From: Brasenia schreberi
Taxonomy: Eukaryota > Streptophyta > Magnoliopsida > Nymphaeales > Cabombaceae
Reading direction: 5' to 3'
Assembly (NCBI GenBank): GCA_036023115.1
Contig: JAYKKT010000086.1
Coordinates: 15,019,501 to 15,083,500 of the forward strand
DNA: 64,000 nt
A program made the position numbers and the translations under genes. Of this stretch, positions 34,126-45,460 are shown in pieces (within the stretch, counting starts at the first letter, position 1; every line of letters begins with the position of its first letter). Below the pieces are notes generated by a model. The model did no database searches, had not been told where the DNA came from, and worked only from the letters and a program-made list of their open reading frames with translations.

Positions 34126-36316
34126 ATTCAATATTATGTAATATTTGTAGATGACTTTACTCACTTTACTTAGATATATCTTTTGAAATACAAATCAAAA
34201 GTATTTAAAAAGTTTGTAATCTTTTGCAATATGGTTAAAAATCAATTTGCTTTCACTATTAAAATCTTCAAATCTGATTCAGGAGGAGAGTACTTGTCAA
34301 ATAATTTTCAAAAATTTATTTAAACTAATTAGGTTTTACATAAAAAATCTTACACTAAAACTCTCAACAAAATGACTTGGTGAAAGGAAACATAGGCACA
34401 TTATAAAAACATGTAGAACTATGTTAATTGCTCGTAACGTTTCTAAGTTCTTATGGGCAGAAGCTACTCTTACTGTTGTATACCTTATAAATACAACTAT
34501 TCTTGAAAATATTTCTCTTTTTAAAAAATTATATAAACTTTCTCCTTATTATGAAAGACTTAGAGTTTTTGGGTTCAAATGCTTTGTTTATACGGATAAA
34601 AATGACAAATTGTCTCCTAGGACTATTGAATGCATATTTCTTGGTTATAACATAGACAAAAAAGGTTATAGATGTTTTGATCCTGTTAATGATAAATTAT
34701 ATGTTTCCAAATATGTAAATTTTTTTGAAAATGATTATTACTATAATTTTAGATCCTTAGAAAATAATGAAACATCTTCTTCACAAGATTTCTTTGATTT
34801 ATAAGAAGATGATTATGATTCAAAAGTTCATCATGATATTCCTTGTGAGACTACTGATGACCAAGATGGAACTACTGACACACAACCCATCATAGAACCA
34901 TTTCCATTTTATTATACTAGAAGACTCAGAATCTGACAACACACGTTTAGAACCTAGAACTTCAAAACCTCCTCAACGTTTTATATCCTATGAATCATTT
35001 GAACCTCAACGAAAAAATTTGATTTTAACTATTCATAAAGTAAAATAACCTAAATTCTATTACCAAGCTAAGAGTATTCCGGAATGGGAAACTGCTATGA
35101 GTGATGAACTTAGTGCCTTAGACAAAGCTCAAACATGGACAGTCGTACCCAAGCCTAAGGACAAGAAGATTATTGGATGTCGATAAATTTATAAGATCAA
35201 AACTCAAAGCAATGGTAAAATTGAAAGATATAAGGCCCTACTGGTAGCCAAGGGTTATGCTAAGAGTATGAAATTGACTATGATGAAACTTTTGTTCATG
35301 TTTCTAAAATGACTATTATTAGAATTCTCATAACTTTTGGTGCCATTCAAAACTGGGATATATATTAACTTGATGTTAAAAATGCCTTTTTGAATGAATA
35401 TTTAACTGAAGATGTTTATATGACTCCTCTTGGATTTGCAATGCCCCAAGATCATGTTCTTAAACTACAAAAGGCGTTGTATAGTTTGAAACAAGCTGCC
35501 AAAGCTTGGTTTGATCAATTTGAAAAATTCATGCATCTGCATAACTTTATATCTTGTTATACTAACACTGCCTTGTGTGCACGAAAAATATATACAGGTA
35601 TTGTTATTTTACTCTTGTATATGGATGATATGATCTCAGTAGGAGTGATGAAATAGGGATTGTAGAGGTTAAGTATAACCTTCACCAAAAATTTGATATG
35701 AAAGATTTATAGCTTTTTAACTATTTTTTGGGTATTGAAATTATTAGAAATAATTTTGAATACTTTGTCTCAAAATAAATTTGCAAATGATATAATTGAA
35801 AGATCTGGTATCACTAACAACAAAACTGTGGATACTCCTGAAGTTCTTGGTAGTAAGTTAAGATCCACAGATAGAGAAAAATTAGATGATCCCACTCCCT
35901 ATAGGCAACTCATAGGTGCCCTTACCTATCTTATTATTACTCGTTCTGACATTTCTCATGCAGTATATACAACTAGTTAATTTCAGCAAGCACCTACATC
36001 TGTTCATATGAGTGTTGTTATTCGAATTATTCGATATGTAAAAACATTTAAAAACAAGGTGGTACTCTTAACTTCTTCTTCGTCTTTTGATTTATGATGC
36101 TAACTGGGGTGGAGATGTCAATAACATACATTCTTTGACTATTTTTTTTTATGTTTTTCTAGGTGAATCACTTATCTCTTAAAAGTGAAAGAAGTAACAG
36201 AAGGTGTCGGTCTCCTCTACAGAAGCAAAATATCGAGTCATGATTATTGTTGCAAAAGAGTTTTCTTGGATTACGACTGTTTTACGAGGTATGGGCATCA
36301 CTCCACAAGGACCTAC
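34126..36316 (+). mobile_element. Copia C, left part (integrase to RNase H), same family as unit B
   Basis: It starts in the integrase core (VDDFTHFT near 34150; SDSGGEYLSNNF near 34280). It continues through LWAEATLTVVYLINT (34421-34804), RT ([18 protein letters not shown] at 35380; [10 protein letters not shown] at 35610) and RNase H (YRQLIGALTYLIITRSDISHA at 35900; SSTEAKYRVM at 36215), with frame breaks. It is cut at 36316 by copia D; the remainder resumes at 42136. Confidence 0.87.
36312..36316 (+). repeat. Target site duplication of copia D, left
   Basis: CCTAC, identical to 42136-42140. Confidence 0.9.
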
Positions 36317-36643
36317 TATTGGAAATCAAGGTGAAGATGAAGGCTCCTATTCTGTTTTATTTCTGCAACCTGTAATCAGTGTCTTAGATAATTAGGATCT
36401 CAATGGATTAGTATCTGATCCATTTTAAATAAGATCTGTTTAGTGTCTTTAAGTAAGGATAAATGCATCTTTCAAGTTAAGTTGTGTGTACTATATAACC
36501 CTAATCAACTTTATTAGGGTTATCAGAAGATGAATAAAAGTAAGGGGTTGCGGCAGCCACCATGAGCCGTCCTTCATCTTTGCCTATTAGTGTACATGAG
36601 TAGATTACTTCAACATAATCACATCTTATTATATGAATCAACA
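36317..36643 (+). repeat. Copia D 5' LTR (327 bp)
   Basis: Starts TATTGGAAATC (first dinucleotide TG changed to TA), ends GAATCAACA. Contains CTATATAACCC, a probable TATA box, near 36493. Confidence 0.93.
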
Positions 36644-36655
36644 TGGTATCAGAGC
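36644..36655 (+). other. Copia D primer binding site
   Basis: TGGTATCAGAGC directly follows the 5' LTR, complementary to the 3' end of initiator methionine tRNA. Confidence 0.92.
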
Positions 36656-39600
36656 TCTCTATGAAGTCATAACTGCCAGCCGAAGCCATCTGTCCTTGGA
36701 AATTTGTCGTTTCAGCCTATATCAAACAACAAAATACAAAAGTAAGTAAAAGCTTTACGTTTAAAGTGGAATGAAGACAGTCTGGGTTGAATGATTTGGT
36801 GAGTGTGGAATCCAACTTAGTTTTTTTTTTTGAAATATAACGATATTGAGTACATTAAGTCTGGATTGGTACAGACGTGCAAGTCTAGGATAGACTGCAT
36901 TGTCAACTGAATCAGACTTGGTGTAGGCCAAGTTATTGATGAATCGCAAGAAAAAAAATTATCATCAAGCTGAGTTTTCTATATAGTGACGTCTGAAGAT
37001 TGATGTCTAAAGATAAAAAGTCTAAAGACTGGTCATATCCCTGCAAGCTAAAATAGCAAGGGGATTCAAGTAAATCAGAAGTTGATGCATCGATTCATTG
37101 GCAGCCAAGTGTAAGTCTGAACACCACTGCACATCAAAACAACAAGGGGTATCAAGTGTAGTACTGCATATTAATTTGTTAACCTGCACATCAAATATAA
37201 AGAAGATCAGAGACTGATTGAATAAGTAATTGACAGAAATAAGATGACAGAGGGTTGCAACAACAACTCTTTGGACAAAGGCGAGGTTTTTTAAATCACA
37301 AATTTGAAGTTAGATGGAAAGAATTATCTTCAGTGAGCCCGATCTATAGAACTAACTATGGCCAAGGGGCGATGAGACTACTTAACTGGTGAAGTACCTC
37401 AATCTTCAGTTACAGATCCACTTTATTTATGATGGCTTAGAGAGAATGCACTAGTGAGTGCATGGCTGATTCAATCCATTACAACTTGATGATGACTCTT
37501 TAGTAGAGTTAGACCAATGCTATGAAGATGATTGGGAAAATCGAATCTTTGCTCGGTTTAAGAAGAGAGAGGAGAATGATCGTGTGTACATGTTTCTTAT
37601 TTGGACTTAACCGAAGTCTAGATGAAGAAGAGAAAGAATCTACGGGCGAAATCCGCATCTTCTATTAGGGAGGTCTTTTCGAAGTTCGGCGGGAAAAGTC
37701 AAGGAGGAGGATAATGCGAACATTCATGAACCATCCACGGCTTCGGGAACATGAAAGTTCGGCACTTGTCTTTAAGAGGACTTTCTTGAGAAGATAATAA
37801 AGGAAGAAACACGAATTGTGATCATTGCGAAACCACTTGTTCTTTGGCCCAAAAAAGGTACTTATCTTACCTCTCTTTGCTCTTTTTACCCAGCGGCTTA
37901 CTCCTCAAAATCGCTTAGGGCTTATTGGTAGTGAAAAAAGCTGATCACATGACGGATGTGTTTCACATTTTCGTACGCTCCCGGGGTAAAGGGAAAGGTC
38001 GGGGATATGACAAAATTTCATGAATTCTCTACAATGCGGTTTGCTCGTATTGCACTCGCCATTAGGTAAGAAAATTTGCAGATCATACATGAAAACATGA
38101 CGAGGTAATAACTCTCACATAATGTCCTTGACGAACCCTAATTTGTCTTGTAACCTATTGCGGTCCATTCACGTAAATTAACTCTTGGCATTTTCATTGT
38201 CGAGTTATTTTACCTGCGCTCTTGCGATATTGTAAATATTCAGTGCCTTGACATCGGGAGGGAAATTGGCGGTGCTAAGTGAAGTTGATGTATCTCTACA
38301 TGTTTGAAGATGCCTTCTACTTTAGTGGGCACCACGAAGTATTTGTTTCAACTCTTTGTTGGCGGCATCTAAGGGCCTTGAAATAATGATTACGGGGCCT
38401 TATAGGTTAGGTCATGACTAGTTCCCACTTAATTATTCTGACACTTGATGTTCACTGAATGTGCTTTTAGAAATAAAAATCATCTGATTCTTTGATGTGA
38501 GACTATGTCAATTACTGCTTAAACATCACAGGCATTGTCAGTATCTGCTTAAGCATATAAACCATGTCTAATCCTGTATCACCATGGATTCATAGTTAAT
38601 GTAATGGGGGCCAAGTCGTGTAACTACAATTGCGTGGCATAGCGATGGTTGTGTAAGTGTTTATTGATGACCACTAGGCTATCTTGGGTGTATTTACGTG
38701 GGGAAAGAAAAATCTGAAGTTGAGAACATTTTTAAAACCTTTTCACTATGGTTCAAACTCGATTCCAACAAACAATTCAGATTTTCTAGAATTAATAATG
38801 GCTTTTGCTTGTAATGGTACTTCGAATAAGTATCTCAAAAGGATTTGTATAGAAAGTTGGCACTTGTGCATCACAAGTTCATGTGTTGAATTCTTGTCAT
38901 TTATTGAAAATGGGGTAAATTGAAAGGAAAAAATAACATTTGTTAGAGGTAGCTTTAGCACTTACTCGTTTCGGACTATGGTTCACATAGTCAATGGAAA
39001 CTTCTTAGCGACAAAACCTTTCCGTTTGATCTAAGAGGATGCCTGAGTAAAGTTCTTAAATGTTTCATCGTCCACCCCCACGAATTAGGTGTATCACTCG
39101 GTGTATCTGTTCCAACAGTATAGATGTTTTCCTACACACTTGCCTCTAAAAATACCTGGATTGAAATAACCATTACAGTGGTTAATACACCAAATCTCGA
39201 TTTCTAAACTATGAGGTTCAACGTGTTTAAAAGTTTTGGCTTGTATTATGATTGGGTATACTCGCTTCTGAATATCAATATTATGCCTGTTTTGCGATTT
39301 ATCACTGGGGAAGTATATTTCTGTGTTTCCATGGATGCTGCGGTAGAAACCTATTATTGAGTCAAAGCTGTTTTCTTGCCAACGTCTGTAGATAAATAGT
39401 GTTGAAGATTCGACAGAATAGGCTTACTATTGATGAGTCACTTGACGTTACTGTCAATTGACTTTTGTCAAGCGTGGTAAATAATGGAACAAATCTGTGA
39501 ATAATGAAAATTCTAGTATTACCCACTTGTACCAAGTACTTGATCAGCCTACAGTCATGACTTGGTACTAGAATTTGTGAGAATTCTAGTGTTCTCTTCG

Positions 39601-41796
39601 TCTACATCGAGACATGCAATGAAAATTTGAACTCCGAGAAGCTTGCTTTTGAAACTAAGAAAAAACAAGGTATGGAACCACTTTGAGCAGCCTCAGGAGC
39701 ATCCTGAAGAACCGTACTCGGAGCGGAGACTCGGTCGTGGGTGTGCCTTTATGAGCTTATGCACCACCGCTCCCGAGAATCAGGTTCTTGTTGATGACGT
39801 CCGCTTATCACGGAAATTACGTCGGTGACCGAAATGTGATTTTGAACTTTGGTCCGTCGGTATTCTAAACCCCTTGTGTTTCCTGCGCTCTGATTGGTTT
39901 GGCCTCCTCACTCGGTATTCGCCCAGGGTTATCGTCATCTGAGAACATTTGGAAACCAGGTTAGATCTTTGTCGAGCCCCGACACCAGTATCTAATTTCT
40001 GTGTCGCATCCTTCGCGACCACTCCACCCATGCCTGTGGGGTCTGAAGCGACCTACTCGTCACCCAGAATAGGTCATGGGTTATGGAGAGCCTACTTAAA
40101 ATGCCCATGTACGGGATGCCTTAGGATATACATTTCTCTCATGTTGTTAGAGAGCGGTTAAAAACTTCATATGGGTAAAGCCACGCCTGATGAAGCTGAG
40201 GGCTCTTGAAGGAGAATCGAATACTGGCGATATTATGGAGCTACCCCTTGATTGATGTCGAGCTTCGATGGGCTGTAAATGGGTGTATTCACCTATAAAG
40301 CTAATCTGAGATCTGGATGGCTCACATCAAATCGATTCGAGGCAAGGCTAGGATTGGTTGCTTTGGGCTAACAAAGCGAGACTATGACGAGCCATGGATT
40401 ATTGACGAGACGTTTGCTCGGTGGCTAAAATAGCTACACTGGTGAGGAGTGTGTTGTTATCTTCAACTAATCAAAGGATTGGCCTTTGCTCCTTAGAATG
40501 GATGTGAAAAATGCCATTTCTAAAATGAGTGATTTGGAGAGAGGATAGTGTATATGGACTCCTGCTCTCGAGGATTTGAAGAGAAATTTCGATTCAAAAT
40601 GTGTGCACAAGCCCAAAACGTTCCCTACATGGTCTCCGGGAGAGCTCACACGAGCATGGTTTGATAGATTTACAGCAGTTGTCAGAAGGAACTATGCATA
40701 TACAAAGTCAAGCTTCGATCATACTATGTTTGAAAGCGATAGTCAATTAAATGGGAAACATGTGCTATTCTGATTGTATATGTGGATGACATAATCGTCA
40801 CAGAGACACCGGGCCGAGTAACAAACGAAGTTGAAAGAGCACTAGCTTCGTAATTTGAAATTAAGGATCTCTTGTCCTTAAGATACTTCCCCTGGAAATG
40901 GTACAGTAGCATACTTAAAAGGGGGATTGTCCTCTCCTGAAGGGAAGTTCTTGATCTTCTTTAAAGGAGACGAGGCAAGAGATGTTGAATGCGGCGGACC
41001 ATGAGATACTCTCATTGATCTCCATCCCAAAAACTTGGGGACATAGCAAAGAGAACACCGCTTGACAACTTCCCCGTATCAAAGGTTAGTAGGGAAATTG
41101 ATTTATCTACGCACATGCATCGTAGCCGGACATTGCATTTGCGGCTAGCCCTTGTAAGCCAATTCATGCATTCACCCTACGAGGAACACCTTGAAATTTG
41201 TCGTCACAGGATCCCAAGATACTTGTTGAGTCCCCGCAAAGGTCTATTCTTTAAGAAGACTACACAGACCAGCAGGACTATGAGTCTCACTATCTGCCGA
41301 TGTTTACCTGCGCAGGACTCGGTCACGGACAGGAGACTAACACGTGAGGTCATGTGCACATTTGTTCGGGGTAACTTGGGCTACATGGCGTAGCAAAAAA
41401 ACAAAATGTCAGGTGCAAGCGAAAAACTTGTGATGTTAGTTGAATATAGAGTCCGTGGCTCAAGGAATTTCGGGCAGGAATGTTGCTGGTCAAGAGAATC
41501 CCTGGAAGAGTTGGAAACCCCGTTAGCTTTCCCACTACTGAAACTATGTTGCGCGGCATAACAATGCAAATGAAAAGCAAAGCACAAAACCCAAGATACA
41601 ACATGACCATTGCACTAAGTACGTGGTGGAAATTGATAGACACTTCATTAAAGAAAAGTGCTGGATGAGAAAGTTATTTGTATGCCATTTGTTCCAACTA
41701 CACAACAAGTGGCCGATATTCTCACTAAACCAATATCTGCTAATGGGTTAAAGAGGACTTTTGTGAAGTTGGGTATTTCAAGCCTTCAAGACCCAA

Positions 41797-41808
41797 CTTG
41801 AGGGGGCA
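41797..41808 (+). other. Copia D polypurine tract
   Basis: CTTGAGGGGGCA immediately before the 3' LTR, the plus-strand primer of Ty1/copia elements. Confidence 0.85.
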
Positions 41809-42135
41809 TGTTGGAAATCAAGCTGAAGATGAAGACTCCTATTCTGTTTTATTTCTGCAACCTATAATTAGTGTCTTAGATAATTAGGATCTCAATGGAT
41901 CAATATCTGATCCATTGTAAATAAGATCTGTTTAGTGTCTTTAAGTAAGGATAAATGTGTCTTTTAAGTTAAGTCGTTTGTACTATATAACCCTAATCAA
42001 CTTTATTAGGGTTATCACAAGATGAATAAAAGTAAAGGGTTGCGGCAACCACCATGAGCCGTCCTCCATCTCTGCCTGTCAGTGTACATGAGTAGATCAC
42101 TTCAACATAATCGCATCTTATTATATGAATCAATA
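41809..42135 (+). repeat. Copia D 3' LTR (327 bp)
   Basis: Starts TGTTGGAAATC, ends GAATCAATA (terminal CA changed to TA); same length as the 5' LTR. Confidence 0.93.
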
Positions 42136-42386
42136 CCTACCACTATGTATTGTGAAAATAAAAGTGTCATGTACATCGCTTCAAACAATACATTTCACGA
42201 GTGAACGAAGCATATTGAGATTGATTGTCATTTTGTTCGTGAAAAATTCTTACAAAGGAAGATCAAATTGTGTTGTCATATTAGAGATGCAGCTAGTTGA
42301 TTATTTTACCAAATCTCTTTCAGCTACTCGTTTTCATTTATTCTTACATAAACTTTCGGTATATACACCGTAATTTTGAGAGGGGG
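42136..42386 (+). mobile_element. Copia C, right part (end of pol)
   Basis: It starts with the CCTAC duplication and continues copia C RNase H in frame from 36316 (YCENKSVMYIASNNTFHE, then IEIDCHFVREKFLQ). It ends with the polypurine tract GAGAGGGGG at 42386. Together with 34126-36316 it restores the same order as unit B. Confidence 0.9.
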
Positions 42387-42829
42387 TGTTAATTGTAATA
42401 GGTGGCACGGGTCATTAGGGCCCGTGTACTTTTTGTGCATGACGCGAGCCACTAGGGCCCGTGCCTCCATAGCCGTTGGAGGCCAAGGGCATGTTGGCCA
42501 ACGGCTATGGCCTGGCCAGCAACTAGCCATTGGACTCCAACGGCTAGTGCTAGCCGGCCAATCTTGGCCAGCACTCCCTCCTTTGCTGCCCCTTTTCTTC
42601 TCTATTTGCTGTGTATGTTCTTCTATAAATACTCCATCTTTATATCAATAAAGTATGTTGTCTAGAACAACCTTTGATTTGTGGTTTGACTCTCTTGTTC
42701 TTGACTCTTGTTGTGTTTTTGGCATGTGACATCCATATTCAGATGCCTTGATATCTTGGCGACTCAATCAACACTTTGACGTTTTGCAACTTGGCTAATT
42801 CAACATTCGATTGTCAACTATTATTTACA
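42387..42829 (+). repeat. Copia C 3' LTR (443 bp)
   Basis: It begins TGTTAATTGTAATAGG and ends ATTATTTACA. It carries two copies of a CATTAGGGCCCGTG-like block and inverted pairs of CCATAGCCGTTGG and CTAGCC-type arms. A TCTATAAATA box lies near 42622 and an AATAAAG near 42650. The first 38 bases resemble the gypsy LTR start at 26325. Confidence 0.88.
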
Positions 42830-43997
42830 GAGTTATTGATTATCGTAGAACTTCAAGGTAACTCATTTAGCAAACATAAATGTTTTTTTCACCATATGAG
42901 GTTTCCCTACATTTCTAAAAGTAAGAGAGGTGTGATTTTTTTAGAAGGGTATTTTCATTAATGTAAAAGATTTCTATAAGAGAAACTATACCTAACTTTT
43001 CCATAGTACTTTAGTTCATAAACAAATTACATTTTTAATCAAAAGCAGCACTCCATCCTCTAAACATGCGAACACAAATAGTTCGGTTAGTTGAGTGTAG
43101 GGATGACAATTTGCAACTGAACCACATGTAGCCAACCTGATTGGATAGGGTGGAAAAGCCGACCAGTATGGGGTTTGGTTGGACAATAGTGCCACAAGAA
43201 CATGGACCAAGTTTTCAGGTTTGAGGTGAAATCTCACCAATACAGTCCAAGCCAAGGTATAGGGAAATAGGGACAATGGGGTTTCATCATACTTTACTGT
43301 TTCTAATTGGAAGCATGTTGAGGCAAAAATGGCATTTTTTAAAATCATCTGAACAATCCTTTGTTCCTCATCACACTATGTTAAACACATTACATAAAAA
43401 GTAACACAGTACATTGTGACTTTCATTGACTTTTCAAAATGTGACATTTGTGACTTCAATAGCGGGTGACTGGGATTGGGTCGGGTTATTGGTTGTAGGA
43501 CATGGTGCAGGTGTGGGTTTATCAACTTTGAAAACTGGAGCAGGTTCTACAAACACTTCAATAGCGGGTAACTGGAAACCTGCTCCAACCATATCCATTG
43601 AAATCACATCAATAGCGGGTGACTGGGATTGGGTCGGGTTATTGCTTGTAGGACGTGGTGCAGGTGTGGGTTTATCAACTTTGAAAACTGGAGAAGGTTC
43701 TACGAACACTTCAAGTATGATTCAGTTTCATGTGGACTGGAAACCTGCTCCAACCACATCCATTGCAATCACTAACTTTATGAGCTGTATTTTTTGCAAA
43801 ATCTTTTGAAGGTCAACTTAAGAGTTTTAATTTTTGACAGCAGAGTTGCTAGAAGTTGGTGTATCTTCTAGGTGCGCTCTTCGGAAAAATGAAAATTATG
43901 TGTAGTTTTCATTCTTGTCAATTCCTTGACTGTGTTTGAAAATTTCCTTTCTTAAGATGATTTTTTTTTCTTAGTAATGTGATTCTTCATGTTTTAG
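42830..43997. other. No gene apart from a tandem repeat
   Basis: Sequence between the copia LTR and the RecQ exon. Holds the 153-bp tandem repeat at 43456-43776. The minus-strand frame at 43016-43348 has no recognisable content. Confidence 0.5.
43456..43776. repeat. 153-bp tandem repeat, open on both strands
   Basis: Two units start at 43456 and 43609 with TCAATAGCGGGTGACTGGG. A third, internal copy of the start motif lies at 43557. The period is 51 codons exactly, so both the plus-strand frame (43426-43809, 127 aa) and the minus-strand frame (43434-43709, 91 aa, proline/threonine-rich with KVDKPTPAP) stay open. No known domain. Confidence 0.8.
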
Positions 43998-44498
43998 ATT
44001 TTGGTCAGGGATGCTTAAGAAGGGGATTTCTCTATTGGCCATTGACGAAGCACATTGTATATCTGAATGGGGTCATGATTTCAGGTTAGTTGTGCAATAC
44101 GGCTTTATAGTGCAGTCACTTATGTTTTTCATCTTGCTATTTTGTTAGCAGAAGTTTGATGCTGGCAGAAAGTTTGTGAACGGTTGGTAAATCATATGTA
44201 GCTTCTTTCCTCTTATCTGTTCTCGTTCTCCTTTCCTTTGAATTATGACCCAGCTTGTGTATTTGTCCTATCGGATGACACAGTCTATCTCATTGAATAA
44301 GCGGATTCCAGTCTTAAATTTTCTGGATGTCTCATTACTATAATAAGTCTCTCACAAAGTATTCTCTACTAAGTTACCATAAAGATGCTGATTTTCTTTT
44401 TGGCATTGCAATAAAATGTCCTGGTTCCTGTTATTGTTGTTTATTACAGGAAAGAGTATAAGCAGATACATTTGTTGCAGGACTTTCTTCCAGGTGTT
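43998..44498 (+). pseudogene. RecQ helicase exons with DEAH box
   Basis: Exon 43998-44084 follows an acceptor GTTTTAG and reads [20 protein letters not shown] then ISEWGHDFR, containing helicase motif II (DEAH). The donor is CAG|GTTAGT. A 365-base intron leads to 44450, where KEYKQIHLLQDFLPGVP continues until about 44498. A copia fragment begins there and the expected motif III region does not follow. Alternatively the exon ends at the CCAG|GT at 44492/44493 and the copia lies in an intron. The matching ATP-binding exon is on the opposite strand at 27046-27158, so this is most likely a gene broken by rearrangement. Confidence 0.72.
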
Positions 44499-44745
44499 CC
44501 TATTACATTTAACACCCATTAAACTTATGGTGTATATACTAAAAGTTTATCTAACAAGAAATAAAAACGAGTAGAAGACAAAGATTTGATGAAGAAATCG
44601 GCCAATTGTATTTCTGAGATGATATAACGCATACTAATGTTCTGTAAATATTCTTCACGAACAAAATGACAATCCATCTCAATGTCATGAGGAAGATTGC
44701 TAGAATGTTTGCCAATTATTACTTTGTTAGTGAAGGATAACTTAC
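44499..44745 (-). mobile_element. Copia RNase H to LTR-start fragment
   Basis: The minus strand reads DIEMDCHFVREEYLQNIS, then IQLADFFIKSLSSTRF, matching the end of pol of copia units B and C. An eroded purine tract follows and then TGTTAAATGTAATAGG, the family's LTR start, cut after 16 bases at 44499. Confidence 0.82.
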
Positions 44746-45343
44746 AAAATTGATTTCTTCTCTTTTAGTTTTAATGAGATATTATCATTTATATAGATAA
44801 ATATATAATTTATCCATATGTATTGCCATGTTTCCACACCCATGATTTTTTATTTTGCTGTGTCCGGCACCAGCACCCTAGTGACGTTTCTGACTTAGAG
44901 GCCGTTTGAAATAAAATTTTGTTTGTGTGTTTTTCTTGAAAATCAGAAAAATCATTAAAATGTACCTAGATCTGTTTTTGGCTTTAATTGAAGTTGCCGG
45001 AGTTCAATGCTGGATAACTGCAGTTGACTCTTGGTGATCACATGTAGTCATGACGTGGTTCTGAACCTGCATTATATCGACTCCAATGTTCTGGCTTTCA
45101 TACAAGCCTCCGTGCTCTGTAGGTTAAGGTTTTGATGGAAGTGATTTAACGCCATAAACTTGTTCTATATATGCTACATCTATGCTTTGTCATCTGTCAT
45201 CGCTTTTTTGTATTGTTATCTTTCCAGATAGCTCATCTGTTGAGTCTTGAAAGTCCCTTATGAGAATCGTGGTATCTTTTGTACTTCTATTGGGTTTAGT
45301 TCATCAGACTGCAAACTATTCTTATTGTATTTAATCTCATTAG
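44746..45343. other. No feature recognised
   Basis: AT-rich sequence, intron-like. Nothing supported. Confidence 0.4.
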
Positions 45344-45460
45344 ACCGAAGATGGCAATTCACCTGGAGTGAACATTACTGTGACGCATTTAAGAGACCTT
45401 TCTTTCGTAGTTGATGTGGATGGATGGAGAAAAGACGTTAGCATATCAATTTATTATAAG
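45344..45460 (+). CDS. Candidate exon, unknown gene
   Basis: Between a TCTCATTAG acceptor and a TAAG|GTATAC donor lies an open 117-base stretch of exactly 39 codons (TEDGNSPGVNITVTHLRDL, then VVDVDGWRKDVSISIYYK). The look is protein-like and the phase matches the next candidate at 46736. I do not recognise the family; it could belong to the RecQ remnant or to another gene. Confidence 0.35.

Larger units (their letters stand above)
36317..42135 (+). mobile_element. Copia D, complete Ty1/copia nested in copia C
   Basis: Two 327-bp LTRs (36317-36643, 41809-42135) flank an internal region with primer site TGGTATCAGAGC, gag remnants (KLDGKNYLQ and MAKGR, 37295-37390), RT remnants (LTRAWFDRFTAVVRRN at 40640; LYVDDIIVT at 40775), RNase H remnants (LVSQFMHSPYEEHLEI at 41150; RGNLG near 41370) and a C-terminal phrase VADILTKPISANGLKRTF (41710-41755). 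A polypurine tract AACTTGAGGGGG precedes the 3' LTR. The 5-bp duplication CCTAC flanks it. The LTRs differ at about 23 of 327 positions by hand count. The interior between about 37560 and 41640 is far more disrupted than that figure predicts. Confidence 0.93.

Noticed and set aside
36501..36949. Two minus-strand frames of 62 codons
   Set aside because: Antisense to the copia D LTR and leader.
43016..43348. 110-codon minus-strand frame
   Set aside because: Low-complexity, no domain; resembles a dispersed non-coding repeat.
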